Shown here: positions 1-9,422 of the stretch, in pieces
Position numbering within the stretch: position 1 is the first letter of the stretch
How the letters are laid out: every line of letters begins with the position of its first letter
DNA from: Streptomyces sp. f51
Lineage (GTDB): Bacteria; Actinomycetota; Actinomycetes; Streptomycetales; Streptomycetaceae
NCBI RefSeq assembly: GCF_037940415.1
Contig: NZ_CP149798.1
Span: forward strand, 3,344,501 to 3,408,500
Length of the DNA: 64,000 nucleotides
Direction of reading: 5' to 3'
The notes under the pieces: model-generated
Database searches by the model: none
What the model saw: the letters and a program-made list of their open reading frames with translations, nothing else
What the model was told of the DNA's origin: nothing
Program-made: the position numbers and the translations under genes

Positions 1-1082
1 ACGTAGAGCTGTCCGTCGGGGAAGCGGTCGGTCATCTCATGGGCCCAGTGCACGGCCAGGGTGGTCTTGCCGATGCCGGCCATGCCGCCGATCGCCCCGA
101 TCACCACGGCGGCGGGCGCCTTGCCCGTCCGCGGCAACAGGGCCCGTACGCGGTCGAGTTCCGCCTCCCGGCCGACGAACGTCGGCAAGTCGGCGGGCAG
201 TTGGGCCGGAGTGGCCGTGTGGGCGACGACGGGCGGGGCCTGGGGCACGGCCGGCTCGGGTTCGGGCGCCCGCGGCTGTCCCGCGCCCGGGGAGGGATCG
301 GCGGCCAGGGAGGCGTCGGCGGCCAGGATGCGGTCGTGCAGGTCCCTCAGCCGCGCGCCGGGCTCGATGCCCAGCTCGGCGACCAGGGTGCCGCGCGTGG
401 AGCGGTAGGCGGCCAGCGCCTCGGCCTGCCGCCCGGACCGGTACAGCGCCAGCATGAGCAGCCGGCACAGCCCCTCCCGCAGCGGGTGCTTCGCGGTCAG
501 CGAGGCGAGTTCGGCGATCACCTCGCCGTGGCGTCCGAGCTCGACGTCGACGTCCATCCGCAACTCCAGCGCGTTCAGCCGCTGTTCGTCCAGCCGGGCA
601 CCCTCGGACTCGGCGAGCGGTCCGGGGACTCCCGCGAGCGCGGCCCCCTGCCAGCCGCCGAGCGCCGCGTGCAGCAGCTCCGCCGCCGCGGCCGGGTCAC
701 CGGCGGAGCGCAGTCTCCTGGCGTCGGCCACCCGCTGCTCGAACACCCCGAGATCCAGGGCGCCTTCGGGGATGCGGAGCAGATATCCGTCACCGACCGA
801 GACGACCACGCTGGGGCCGTCGGCCGCGTCCCGTTCCGGTTCCAGCCCCTTGCGCAGGCGTGACACGTACGTCCGTACGACCGACACGGCGGCCGTCGGC
901 GGTCCCTCGCCCCAGACCGCGTCGAGGAGTTCGCCGAGCATGACCGGGCGGCCCCGGCGGAGCAGCAGCGCCGCCAGCACGGCCCGCTGCTGCGGGGAGC
1001 CGACGTCCACCTCCCGCTCGCCACGCCATGCCCGGACCGGCCCCAGTACCGCGAAGCGCACGGATTCCTCATAGGCGTTCAC
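1..1082 (-). CDS. SARP/AfsR-type transcriptional regulator, C-terminus beyond window
   Basis: This is the N-terminal part of an AfsR-like regulator. It opens with a winged-helix DNA-binding domain of the OmpR-like SARP type (RFAVLGPVRAW, then a segment ending VVRTYVSRLRKGLE). An all-helical bacterial transcriptional activator (BTAD) domain follows, up to about residue 250. After a Pro/Ala linker comes the start of an NB-ARC ATPase with a P-loop, GGMAGIGKTTLAVHW, near the window edge. The rest of the NB-ARC region and any TPR tail are cut off at position 1. The GTG at 1082 gives VNAYEESVRF; a GTG seven codons later is also possible. The family activates antibiotic or developmental genes, but the target cannot be told from this fragment. 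Confidence 0.85.
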   Translation of the reverse strand, partial: MNAYEESVRFAVLGPVRAWRGEREVDVGSPQQRAVLAALLLRRGRPVMLGELLDAVWGEGPPTAAVSVVRTYVSRLRKGLEPERDAADGPSVVVSVGDGYLLRIPEGALDLGVFEQRVADARRLRSAGDPAAAAELLHAALGGWQGAALAGVPGPLAESEGARLDEQRLNALELRMDVDVELGRHGEVIAELASLTAKHPLREGLCRLLMLALYRSGRQAEALAAYRSTRGTLVAELGIEPGARLRDLHDRILAADASLAADPSPGAGQPRAPEPEPAVPQAPPVVAHTATPAQLPADLPTFVGREAELDRVRALLPRTGKAPAAVVIGAIGGMAGIGKTTLAVHWAHEMTDRFPDGQLY

Positions 1083-1277
1083 TCTCCGCACTCTACTGAA
1101 CACCCCATTCCACAAAGGGATGTTGGGTGTGTGCGAGGGGCCACACATCCCTTCCGGTTCCGTCTCGCTCTGTCCCGGATTTGAACCGTTCGCGGGCGGC
1201 TCCCGTTGCGCTACGAGGACCCGAGACGACGGGCCCGGCAGGCGCGACGCGGCCGGACACGTCAGGAAGGAAGCGCC

Positions 1278-2927
1278 ATGAGCCGGGGCGAACGGACACC
1301 CGGAGAGACCGGCGGGGACGAACCCGCCGTGCCCGACGAGCCGGCCCCCGCCGCCGGCTTCGCGGTGGTCATCTCCGGCGACGGCACGGCGGCCATCGAC
1401 GGCGAGCCCGTACCGTCTGCGGACGGGGTGACGGTCGACGCCGCGATCCTCGACGCGCTGCACGGGTACGCACGCGACCGCGGCACCACCGTGACCGCCA
1501 CGATCTCCGACCCCGCCGCGGGGTACGTGGCGTTCGTGGAGGTGGCCCCGGACGGTTCGAGCACGCTCGTGGACCAGCGGGAACAGCCGAGCGCCCCGCC
1601 GGCCGTTGCCGACGCGCAGGAGCCACCGGAGCGGCCGGAGCGGCCCGGGCCGCCGACGGCTCCCGGGGCGGGGGTCGAGTCCGACGCCCACGCGGCCGGG
1701 GCCCGGGCCGACGCCGGGCGGGACGACCACGTACACGGCGAGACCGAGACCGAGGCCGACGCCGGTCCGGACGGCCAGGTGTACGGCGAGGACGAGGACG
1801 GGCCGGATGCCCCCGTGTACGGCGAGGACGAGGACGGGTATCCGACCGAGGACGAATACCCGGCCGGGGCCGAAGTCGACGACGAGGACGACGACTTCGA
1901 CATGGAGGCGTACACGCTGGAGCAGCAGCGCCTGCGCGAGTCCGTACCTCCTCCCCCGCCGCCCGCCGCGACCCCGGCCCCGGCCCCGGAGTCCCGCCCC
2001 GCACCGCACCTCGTCCGCCGGGCCGGGGCACGTCAGTCGGACGACGAGTACAAGGGGCCCGGGCTGCTGCACAGGCCGCTGGTCGTCGGCCCGGTGGCCC
2101 TCGTCGCGGCCGCACTCGTGATCGTCCCGCTGGTGATGCTCGGCACCGGCGGTTCGCAGGACGGCGGACACCGTCAGGAGGCCGCCCGGTCGAGCGACGA
2201 GTCGAGCGCGAGCCCGCAGGCCGACCGGTCGGGGCCTGTCGCCACCGCGTCGGTGAGCGCTCCGCCGTCCTCCGGCGCCTCGGCCTCGCCGTCGGCCTCG
2301 CCGAAGAAGCCCAAGGGCGCGAAGGGGTCCAAGGGTTCCAAGGGCTCCGGCGGCGCGGACGGCCCGGGGAGCGGCGGTGGCGTCACGGTCACCGTGACGG
2401 CCCAGCCGCCACGGGCCACGGTGACGGCGGCACCCGCCCAGGACACCGCCGCCACCGCCGTGAACCGCCTCGCCCGCAACGATCCCTCGGGCCGGCACAT
2501 CTGCTACCGCGCCTACGTCTCCGGACAGGGCTGGCAGAAGCCCGTGTGCGACGGCACGATGGCCGGCACCTCGGGCCGGAACAGCCCGATCAAGGCCCTG
2601 AACATCGCGGTGTCGGGCGGCGGGGGCTCGGCCGCGAACGCCTTCGTCCACAAGCCCGGTTCGACCGACGGACGCGGCACCTGGGAGCCGCGGTGGACGG
2701 CGGTGATCGCCGACGGCAGGAACAACTACATCGGCAGCACGAAGAAGAGCGCGCCCGTCATGTCGGGCTTCGCCATCAACATCGGCAGCGGCCGGATCTG
2801 CCAGACGGCCAAGGTCCACGGCTTCGACTGGGGCGCCCAGGGCTGCGCCGACGCCCGACCCGGCTACGTCTTCGGCGGGGCCCTGGAGAACGACCGCTGG
2901 CTGGAGGCGGTCAAGTTCACGGTCTGA
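1278..2927 (+). CDS. Membrane-anchored protein with acidic N-terminus and extracellular ChW-like domain
   Basis: 549 residues. The ATG at 1278 is chosen because AGGAAGG lies just upstream; the frame is open from 1206. The N-terminal ~260 residues are very acidic and Pro/Ala-rich, with a repeated block VYGEDEDG. One transmembrane helix follows (LVVGPVALVAAALVIVPLVM), then a Ser/Pro/Lys-rich stalk. The last ~140 residues look like hydrophobic-W (ChW) repeats: GQGWQKPVCDGTMAGTSG and a second unit around FDWGAQGCADARPGYVFGG. ChW repeats are usually surface or cell-wall associated. The layout suggests a cytoplasmic acidic tail and an exported C-terminal domain. Function is unknown. Confidence 0.75.
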   Translation: MSRGERTPGETGGDEPAVPDEPAPAAGFAVVISGDGTAAIDGEPVPSADGVTVDAAILDALHGYARDRGTTVTATISDPAAGYVAFVEVAPDGSSTLVDQREQPSAPPAVADAQEPPERPERPGPPTAPGAGVESDAHAAGARADAGRDDHVHGETETEADAGPDGQVYGEDEDGPDAPVYGEDEDGYPTEDEYPAGAEVDDEDDDFDMEAYTLEQQRLRESVPPPPPPAATPAPAPESRPAPHLVRRAGARQSDDEYKGPGLLHRPLVVGPVALVAAALVIVPLVMLGTGGSQDGGHRQEAARSSDESSASPQADRSGPVATASVSAPPSSGASASPSASPKKPKGAKGSKGSKGSGGADGPGSGGGVTVTVTAQPPRATVTAAPAQDTAATAVNRLARNDPSGRHICYRAYVSGQGWQKPVCDGTMAGTSGRNSPIKALNIAVSGGGGSAANAFVHKPGSTDGRGTWEPRWTAVIADGRNNYIGSTKKSAPVMSGFAINIGSGRICQTAKVHGFDWGAQGCADARPGYVFGGALENDRWLEAVKFTV

Positions 2928-3111
2928 CAACCCGGTTACGGTCCGGGGCCCGTCCCGCCTCATGGGAACGGACCCGAACCCCACGGCGCGGCAGTACAAC
3001 CAAAGGGAGAGGTCAGCGGTCTCACGCGTGGCCGGCACTCGTCCGCCGGCCGTTCTGTCGGCGACAGGCGTGTTCGTACGGCCGCCTGTCCGCTCTCCCC
3101 CCAGGAGCCCC

Positions 3112-5682
3112 ATGCGCCTCAAGCAGGTCTCGCTCGCGGCGGCGATATCCGTCGTCGCGGGTCTGACCACCGCCACCGTCGGCCTCACCGGTCCCGCAGC
3201 CTGGGCCGACGGCGCCACCACGGCCGCGCTGCCGCTGTCGCACTACGCCCACATGGTGGTCGACGGTGCTCACCAGCACCTCTTCTTCAGCCAGGGCGCC
3301 GGCACCACCGGCATCGTGGTGACCGACCTGTCCGGCACACCCGTCACCACCATCGACGGCGAGCAGGGCGCCGACGGCCTCGCGCTGTCCGCCGACGGCA
3401 GGACGCTGTACGCGGCGCTGACCGACGGCGACGCGATCGCCGCCGTCGACACGGCGACGCTCACCGAGACCGGCCGCTTCGGCACCGGTACCGCCAGCGC
3501 CCCGGTCTCCGTCGTCCAGGCCGGCGGCAAGGTCTGGTACAGCTACACGGCCGACGACGGCAAGGGCACCGTCGGCTCGCTCGACCCCGCCGCGGCCGAC
3601 CCCGCCCCGACCCCGCAGCCCGTCATGCCGCACTGGCAGGGCACCCCCGTTCTCAGCACGGGCGGCGGGGTGCTCGCGGTGAACGCGGCGCAGGACGCCC
3701 ATTCGTCCATGACCCACATCGCCACCTACGACGTCTACTCGGGGACCCCCTCCCTCAAGGTCGACATGGGCCTCGGCGGCGCCGCGACGGGCCCTGTCCA
3801 GGTCACCTCCGACGGCACGAAACTGCTCGTTCCGCAGTCGGCCTCCGTGTACGTGTACGGCACGGCGGACCTCATGGCCGCCAAGCCCTACGGGTACTTC
3901 ACCGGCGGCGTCAACTCCTCCCCGGACTCGGTCGCGATCGACTCCGACGGCACGATCGCCCTCGGCGCCACCGCCGGCTCGGGCGCGGGCGCCTACCTCT
4001 ACGCGGCCGACCAGATCGCCGAGAACCACATCGCCTTCCCGGCCGGCACCCTCGCCCCCGACGGTCTCGTCTGGGGCACCGACGGCCGCACGCTCTACGC
4101 CGTCACCCAGGACGACGGGTCCTACGCCCTCGACGTCCTCGGCGACGCCAAGCTCACGGACACCACGCTCACCCTGAACTCCCCTTCGCCGTACGCGATC
4201 CCCACCCAGCGGTTCACGGTGAACGGGACGGTGGGCGGCCACGGCTTCGTGCCGGCCGGCGCCACGCTGAAGGTCAGCCGCGACGGCACCGCCCTGCCCG
4301 ACGTCACGGTCGGCGCGGACGGCTCGTTCGGCATCACCGACACCCGCCAGGACGAGGGCGGGTACACCTACGAGGTGTCGTACGCCGGCGACGCGACGCA
4401 CCGGCCCGCGACCACCTCGCAGAAGGTGTGGGTGTCCAGGGTCCCAACCTCCGGCCCGTTCCCGGAGTTCAGCTCGCGGGCGCCGGACAAGGTGGCCTTC
4501 ACCGGCACGGTCATGACCGACCTGACCCGCGGCCCCTTCGCCCAGGGCGACACCGTCCAGGTGACCCGGACGAACGAGGACACGCACGAGTCGGTCCAGC
4601 TCCCCGCGTCCCCGCTCGACCCGGCCACCGGCACGTTCACGGTCGCCGACGCCCCGGGGACGGCCGGATGGTTCACCTACCGCCTGTCGTTCGGGGGTGA
4701 CATCACGCACCAGCCGGTCTCGAACGACGCGAGCGTCACCGTCTCGCCCTACGCCCCGGCGCTCACGCTGAAGGCCCCCGCGACCGCCACGCGCGGCAAG
4801 GCGCTGAGCTTCGGCGCCGTGCTGAGCGAGGGCCCGTACGGCAGCGGCGAGAAGGTCACCGTGACCCGCACGGACGCGGCGCACACCACGACGCCCGTGA
4901 CGTGGACGGCTCCCGTGGCCGCCGACGGCACGATCACCGTCAAGGACACCCCCACCATCGGCGGCGCCAACGTCTACACGGTCGGCTACGCGGGCGACTC
5001 CCGCCACCGGGCGGCCACCGCCTCCGCGACCGTCCAGGTCTCGCGCGCCACGACGAGCTTGACCGTGGCCGCCAACGCCTCGACGTACGCGTACGGCGCG
5101 ACGGCCACCGTCACCGCCCACCTGGGCACCACGAGCAACGGCCGTACGGTCTCCCTCTACGCCACCCCCGCCGGCGGCAAGAAGACGCTGGTCAAGACGG
5201 GCACCGTGGACGGCAAGGGCAACCTGGCGGCCACGTACAAGCTCGTCGGCAACACGACGTTCACCGCGTCCTACGCGGGCGACTACCTCTACGCCCCGGC
5301 CACGGCCACCCGCGCCGTGAGCGGCCAGGCGAAGGTCGCGCAGGCCCTGAGCGGCTCCTACACGACCACCACGTACAGCGGCACCACCTACCGCGTCTAC
5401 CACCACACGGTGCGGCCGACGGTCACCACGACCGTGTCGCCGAACAAGGCCGGCCAGTGCGTGCACTTCCAGGTCCAGCAGTACTACAGCGGCGCCTGGC
5501 ACACGCTCAGCACCTCTGGCTGCTTCACGCTCGGCTCCAAGAGCGCCGTGACGGTGCAGCTGAGCCTCACCCACGCGGTCAACCAGAAATTCCGGGTGCG
5601 CTCGGAATACGTCCACAGCTCGAAGGACACCACCAACGCGACCACGTGGGGCGGCTGGCAGTACCTGACGGTCAGGACCTGA
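3112..5682 (+). CDS. Secreted beta-propeller protein with Ig-like repeats
   Basis: 856 residues with a Sec signal peptide (MRLKQVSLAAAISVVAGLTTA, cleavage probably after AWA). Residues ~40-350 have the repeated pattern of a YVTN/YncE-type beta-propeller (for example LALSADGRTLYAAL, VAIDSDGTIALGA). Four Ig-like modules follow, each carrying a related strand: YEVSYAGDATHRP, YRLSFGGDITHQP, YTVGYAGDSRHRA and FTASYAGDYLYAP. The final ~100 residues form a separate domain with two cysteines. The ATG at 3112 follows CCAGGAG; the open frame upstream is not needed. Probably a cell-surface or extracellular binding protein; the ligand is unknown. Confidence 0.8.
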   Translation: MRLKQVSLAAAISVVAGLTTATVGLTGPAAWADGATTAALPLSHYAHMVVDGAHQHLFFSQGAGTTGIVVTDLSGTPVTTIDGEQGADGLALSADGRTLYAALTDGDAIAAVDTATLTETGRFGTGTASAPVSVVQAGGKVWYSYTADDGKGTVGSLDPAAADPAPTPQPVMPHWQGTPVLSTGGGVLAVNAAQDAHSSMTHIATYDVYSGTPSLKVDMGLGGAATGPVQVTSDGTKLLVPQSASVYVYGTADLMAAKPYGYFTGGVNSSPDSVAIDSDGTIALGATAGSGAGAYLYAADQIAENHIAFPAGTLAPDGLVWGTDGRTLYAVTQDDGSYALDVLGDAKLTDTTLTLNSPSPYAIPTQRFTVNGTVGGHGFVPAGATLKVSRDGTALPDVTVGADGSFGITDTRQDEGGYTYEVSYAGDATHRPATTSQKVWVSRVPTSGPFPEFSSRAPDKVAFTGTVMTDLTRGPFAQGDTVQVTRTNEDTHESVQLPASPLDPATGTFTVADAPGTAGWFTYRLSFGGDITHQPVSNDASVTVSPYAPALTLKAPATATRGKALSFGAVLSEGPYGSGEKVTVTRTDAAHTTTPVTWTAPVAADGTITVKDTPTIGGANVYTVGYAGDSRHRAATASATVQVSRATTSLTVAANASTYAYGATATVTAHLGTTSNGRTVSLYATPAGGKKTLVKTGTVDGKGNLAATYKLVGNTTFTASYAGDYLYAPATATRAVSGQAKVAQALSGSYTTTTYSGTTYRVYHHTVRPTVTTTVSPNKAGQCVHFQVQQYYSGAWHTLSTSGCFTLGSKSAVTVQLSLTHAVNQKFRVRSEYVHSSKDTTNATTWGGWQYLTVRT

Positions 5683-5699
5683 CACACCCACGGAACACA

Positions 5700-5734
5700 A
5701 AAGCCCAGCTCGGACACGGTCCGAGCTGGGCTTT
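5700..5734. terminator. Bidirectional rho-independent terminator
   Basis: Inverted repeat AAGCCCAGCTCGGAC / GTCCGAGCTGGGCTT with a 3-nt loop, flanked by A and T runs. It sits between two convergent genes and can serve both. A near-identical hairpin lies at 6176-6208. Confidence 0.85.
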
Positions 5735-5738
5735 GCCG

Positions 5739-6035
5739 CTACGGCGCCGAGTTGTCGACGATCTCCGCGATCTCCACGAACTCGACGACCGGCGCGACGC
5801 CGTACAGACCGGTGACTCGCTCGCGCAGCTCCTCGGAGAAGAACTCCTCCGCCTGTTCCTTCGATTCCCAGACGTAGAAGTTGACCGCCTGCTGACGCTT
5901 CTCGTCGAAGGTGAAGAACTTGAACCGCACGCCCGGCATGCCTTCGAACATGCCCCGGGCCTCTTCGGCCACCTTGGTTATCCGTGAGCGATCGAAGTCG
6001 CCGGCGTAGGAGAAAGTGACGGTGGCGCCGATCAT
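5739..6035 (-). CDS. Small ABM-like (antibiotic biosynthesis monooxygenase fold) protein
   Basis: 98 residues. The ATG at 6035 follows GGGGAG; the frame is open 14 codons further. The sequence (IGATVTFSYAGDF, FKFFTFDEKRQQAVNFYVW, EEFFSEELRERVTGLYG, VEFVEIAEIVDN) alternates strands and amphipathic helices as expected for a dimeric ferredoxin-like alpha/beta-barrel protein of the ABM/YdhR type. A monooxygenase role is a family guess; no cofactor site is visible. It is monocistronic, convergent with the Ig-like repeat gene. Confidence 0.6.
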   Translation of the reverse strand: MIGATVTFSYAGDFDRSRITKVAEEARGMFEGMPGVRFKFFTFDEKRQQAVNFYVWESKEQAEEFFSEELRERVTGLYGVAPVVEFVEIAEIVDNSAP

Positions 6036-6175
6036 GACCACTCCCCGTGTCGATGGGTTGGGTTCACCTCGCCTCACCTGAAACGCTACGCCCTCGCACT
6101 CCCACCGGCCAGCTCGATCGAGGCTGCCGCGCCGACGTCACGAGCCGGGGTGCTCCCACCTCGCGAAGAAACCAA

Positions 6176-6208
6176 AAGCCCAGCTCAGACACCGTCTGAG
6201 CTGGGCTT
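6176..6208 (-). terminator. Terminator of the tRNA-Thr gene
   Basis: AAGCCCAGCTCAGAC / GTCTGAGCTGGGCTT with a 3-nt loop. On the minus strand it is followed by TTTTGG. It lies directly downstream of the tRNA. Confidence 0.85.
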
Positions 6209-6215
6209 GCAAGGG

Positions 6216-6289
6216 AGCCCCCTGTCGGATTCGAACCGACGACCTACGCATTACAAGTGCGTTGCTCTGGCCATCTGAGCTAAGGAGGC
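6216..6289 (-). tRNA. tRNA-Thr (anticodon TGT)
   Basis: Read on the minus strand, a 74-nt cloverleaf can be drawn. The acceptor stem is GCCTCCT/AGGGGGC, the D-arm contains AGCTCAGATGGCCAGAGC, the anticodon arm is ACGCA-CTTGTAA-TGCGT, and the T-arm is GTCGG-TTCGAAT-CCGAC. The anticodon TGT reads ACA threonine codons. CCA is not encoded (the genome continues TCCC). A TACACT hexamer at 6321-6326 could be its -10 box. Confidence 0.95.
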
Positions 6290-6384
6290 CTGACGCGCGC
6301 CGGGGCGTGCGTGCCCGTGCAGTGTACCCACGTCACGGCGAGGGGCCGTCGGGAGTTTCCGCGAACTTCACCGGTGCCGGGGTG

Positions 6385-6414
6385 CTGACAGAACACATGA
6401 ACGCCAGGTAGCGT
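6385..6414 (+). promoter_or_regulatory. Probable msiK promoter
   Basis: CTGACA at 6385-6390 and TAGCGT at 6409-6414 are separated by 18 bp. This fits the vegetative Streptomyces consensus (TTGACA / TAGnnT) and lies 114 bp upstream of the msiK ATG. Inferred by eye only. Confidence 0.45.
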
Positions 6415-6443
6415 CCTGACCCAGTTCACCCATGTGGACTACA

Positions 6444-6467
6444 CCACTATGGGCGTTTCCATAGTGG
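6444..6467. promoter_or_regulatory. Perfect palindrome, candidate operator of msiK
   Basis: CCACTATGG at 6444-6452 and CCATAGTGG at 6459-6467 are perfect inverted 9-mers with a 6-bp spacer. They lie just downstream of the putative promoter. A related half-site, CCATGTGG, sits at 6430-6437. The position suits a repressor that blocks the start of transcription. The binding protein is not identifiable here. Confidence 0.55.
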
Positions 6468-6527
6468 ATCACCACCTTTACAACGGATCGTCCGGCACGT
6501 TCCTGCCGGTGAAGGGGGCCCATCACC

Positions 6528-7664
<1,137 letters not shown>

Positions 7665-7723
7665 CGTCCGCGTCAGCCGGGCGACGGCACACACCCCCGT
7701 AAGGGTCGAATTCACCCACGTTG

Positions 7724-7763
7724 ACGAAGAGGGCCCCGCGGACGACCGCGGGGCCCTCTTCGT
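7724..7763 (+). terminator. Terminator after msiK
   Basis: Long perfect stem GAAGAGGGCCCCGCGG / CCGCGGGGCCCTCTTC with a 4-nt loop (ACGA), extended by two further pairs at its base. It lies 60 bp past the msiK stop. Confidence 0.85.
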
Positions 7764-7931
7764 TGTCGACAAATACCCCGGCAGACCGGGCATTTCGACC
7801 CTCTCGCGATGACCGCGAGACCCCCGCACGGCGCCCCGCGTCAACCCGCTACCCGGAAAAACCAACTTCCCCATCCCCCGAACCGGTGACTAAATGTCGC
7901 CAAATCATCACCCCGCGCTACCCTCACTCGC

Positions 7932-8381
7932 GTGAAGCACTCCACCACTAACCAGCGGCCCCGGCGTGGCCGTGGCCCGGCCCGTCAGATCGGCCGCACC
8001 CTCGCCCTCGTTCTGCCTGTCGTCCTGGTGCTCTCCGGGACTCTCGCGGTCACCCAAGTCAACTGGTCGGGGAACCCCTCGAGCTCGGTGCTCACCGCGT
8101 CCTCCGAGGAGGTCTCGACGCGAGCCGTCTCCCGCGCCCCGCAGGACGTCCTGCGCGACAAGCTGCTCCTGGAACTCCAGGACAAGAACCCGGGCGTGGC
8201 CCTCACCCACCTCCAGGAGGCGGTGAACGGCCGTCCGTCGCTCGCGAAGCACTGCGTCTCCATCGCCCGCGCCCTGGGCCGCGCCGCGGTCCGTGCGTAC
8301 GGGCCGACGCGGGCCCAGTCCTTCGCGCGGCCCGTCTGCGACACGGCGTTCGCCTCGGGGGTCGCGGCCGGCCATCTCTGA
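7932..8381 (+). CDS. Small exported or membrane-anchored protein of unknown function
   Basis: 149 residues from GTG 7932. A basic N-terminus (RPRRGRGPARQIGR) precedes a hydrophobic helix (TLALVLPVVLVLSGTLAV), so the protein is probably an uncleaved signal anchor with ~110 residues outside the membrane. Two cysteines about 30 residues apart (AKHCVSIARAL and RPVCDTAFASG) could form a disulfide. I do not recognise a family. It stands between msiK and a nucleotidyltransferase gene. Its stop codon is the first unit of a 14-bp tandem repeat array. Confidence 0.65.
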   Translation: MKHSTTNQRPRRGRGPARQIGRTLALVLPVVLVLSGTLAVTQVNWSGNPSSSVLTASSEEVSTRAVSRAPQDVLRDKLLLELQDKNPGVALTHLQEAVNGRPSLAKHCVSIARALGRAAVRAYGPTRAQSFARPVCDTAFASGVAAGHL

Positions 8382-8445
8382 GGCCGCCTCTCCGAGGCCA
8401 CGGCTCCACGGTCACGGCTCCGAGGCCACAGCTCCGAGGTCACGG
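8376..8445 (+). repeat. 14-bp tandem repeats starting at a stop codon
   Basis: Five consecutive 14-bp units start at 8376, 8390, 8404, 8418 and 8432: CTCTGAGGCCGCCT, CTCCGAGGCCACGG, CTCCACGGTCACGG, CTCCGAGGCCACAG, CTCCGAGGTCACGG. The first unit contains the TGA stop of the preceding gene. Confidence 0.85.
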
Positions 8446-8547
8446 CCTCCCGGCGGCACCGGGCCGCTCCCGGGCGGCCCGGTAGGAGCTGATTAAGGAA
8501 CGGCCGCCACGCGATAGCGCGTGCGGGGCGCCACGTACAGTTCGGAC

Positions 8548-9279
8548 ATGACCGATCCGAACGCCGCGTCGCGCCCCGTTCAAGCCGTCGTCCTGGCCGG
8601 CGGCCAGGGCTCCCGGCTGCGTCCGTACACCGACGACCGGCCCAAGCCGATGGTCGAGATCCCCGGCACCGGGACACCGATCATCGGCCACCAGCTGACC
8701 TGGCTCGCCGAAGAGGGCGTGACCGACGTCGTCGTCTCCTGCGGGCACCTCGCCGAGGTGCTCCAGAAGTGGCTCGACTCGGCCGACCTCCCGCTCTCCG
8801 TCACGACGGTCGTCGAGTCGGAGCCCCTCGGCCGCGGCGGCGGTCTCAAGTACGCCGCCGCGCATCTGCCGCACCCCGACCTGCCCTGGTACGCGACGAA
8901 CGGTGACATCTGGACCCGTTTCTCGCTGCGCGACATGGCCGCCTTCCACACCGAGCGCGACGCCGTCGCCACGCTCGCGCTGGCCCGTCCGCGCATCCCG
9001 TGGGGCGCCGTCAAGACGGACGGCTTCGGGCACATCACGGACTTCATCGAGGCCCCGCCCTCCACGTTCGAGATCAACGCGGGCGTGTACGTCTTCTCGC
9101 CCGAGTTCACCGAGATGCTCCCCGAGCGCGGCGACCACGAGCGCACCACCTTCCCGCGCCTGGCCCGCGAGCGCCGGCTGTCCGGCTTCCCGATCCCGCA
9201 GGGCGCCTACTGGCGCGCCATCGACACCGCCAAGGACCTCACGGAGGCGGCGAAGGAACTCGCCGCCCTGGGCCGCTAG
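8548..9279 (+). CDS. NDP-sugar pyrophosphorylase-like nucleotidyltransferase
   Basis: 243 residues from ATG 8548; a GTG at 8521 would add nine residues and neither has a strong ribosome site. The N-terminal signature VVLAGGQGSRLRPYTDDRPKPMVEIPG-type motif is that of sugar-phosphate nucleotidyltransferases. ATNGDIWTRFSL resembles the GD metal-binding motif, and EINAGVYVFSPEF the sugar-binding region. It lacks the C-terminal left-handed beta-helix of GlmU/GlgC. The likely reaction is NTP + sugar-1-phosphate to NDP-sugar; the sugar cannot be inferred. It is followed by a strong terminator. Confidence 0.8.
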   Translation: MTDPNAASRPVQAVVLAGGQGSRLRPYTDDRPKPMVEIPGTGTPIIGHQLTWLAEEGVTDVVVSCGHLAEVLQKWLDSADLPLSVTTVVESEPLGRGGGLKYAAAHLPHPDLPWYATNGDIWTRFSLRDMAAFHTERDAVATLALARPRIPWGAVKTDGFGHITDFIEAPPSTFEINAGVYVFSPEFTEMLPERGDHERTTFPRLARERRLSGFPIPQGAYWRAIDTAKDLTEAAKELAALGR

Positions 9280-9348
9280 GACCCACCCGGAGGTCACAGA
9301 CGGCCGGGGAGGCGGGGAAATCCCCCAGCGGCCCCGGACAGCGGACAC

Positions 9349-9393
9349 ACGACGGCAGGGCCCCGCACGCCATGTGCGGGGCCCTGCCGTCGT
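9349..9393. terminator. Strong bidirectional terminator
   Basis: A perfect 20-bp stem (arms 9349-9368 and 9374-9393) with a 5-nt loop lies between convergent genes. Confidence 0.85.
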
Positions 9394-9422
9394 GGTGCCC
9401 TCCCGGGAGGGGACGGTCGGTC

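Noticed and set aside
3022..5700. 892-codon open frame on the minus strand
   Set aside because: It mirrors the secreted Ig-like protein gene. Composition is Arg/Gly-rich nonsense typical of antisense frames in high-GC DNA, with no ribosome site.
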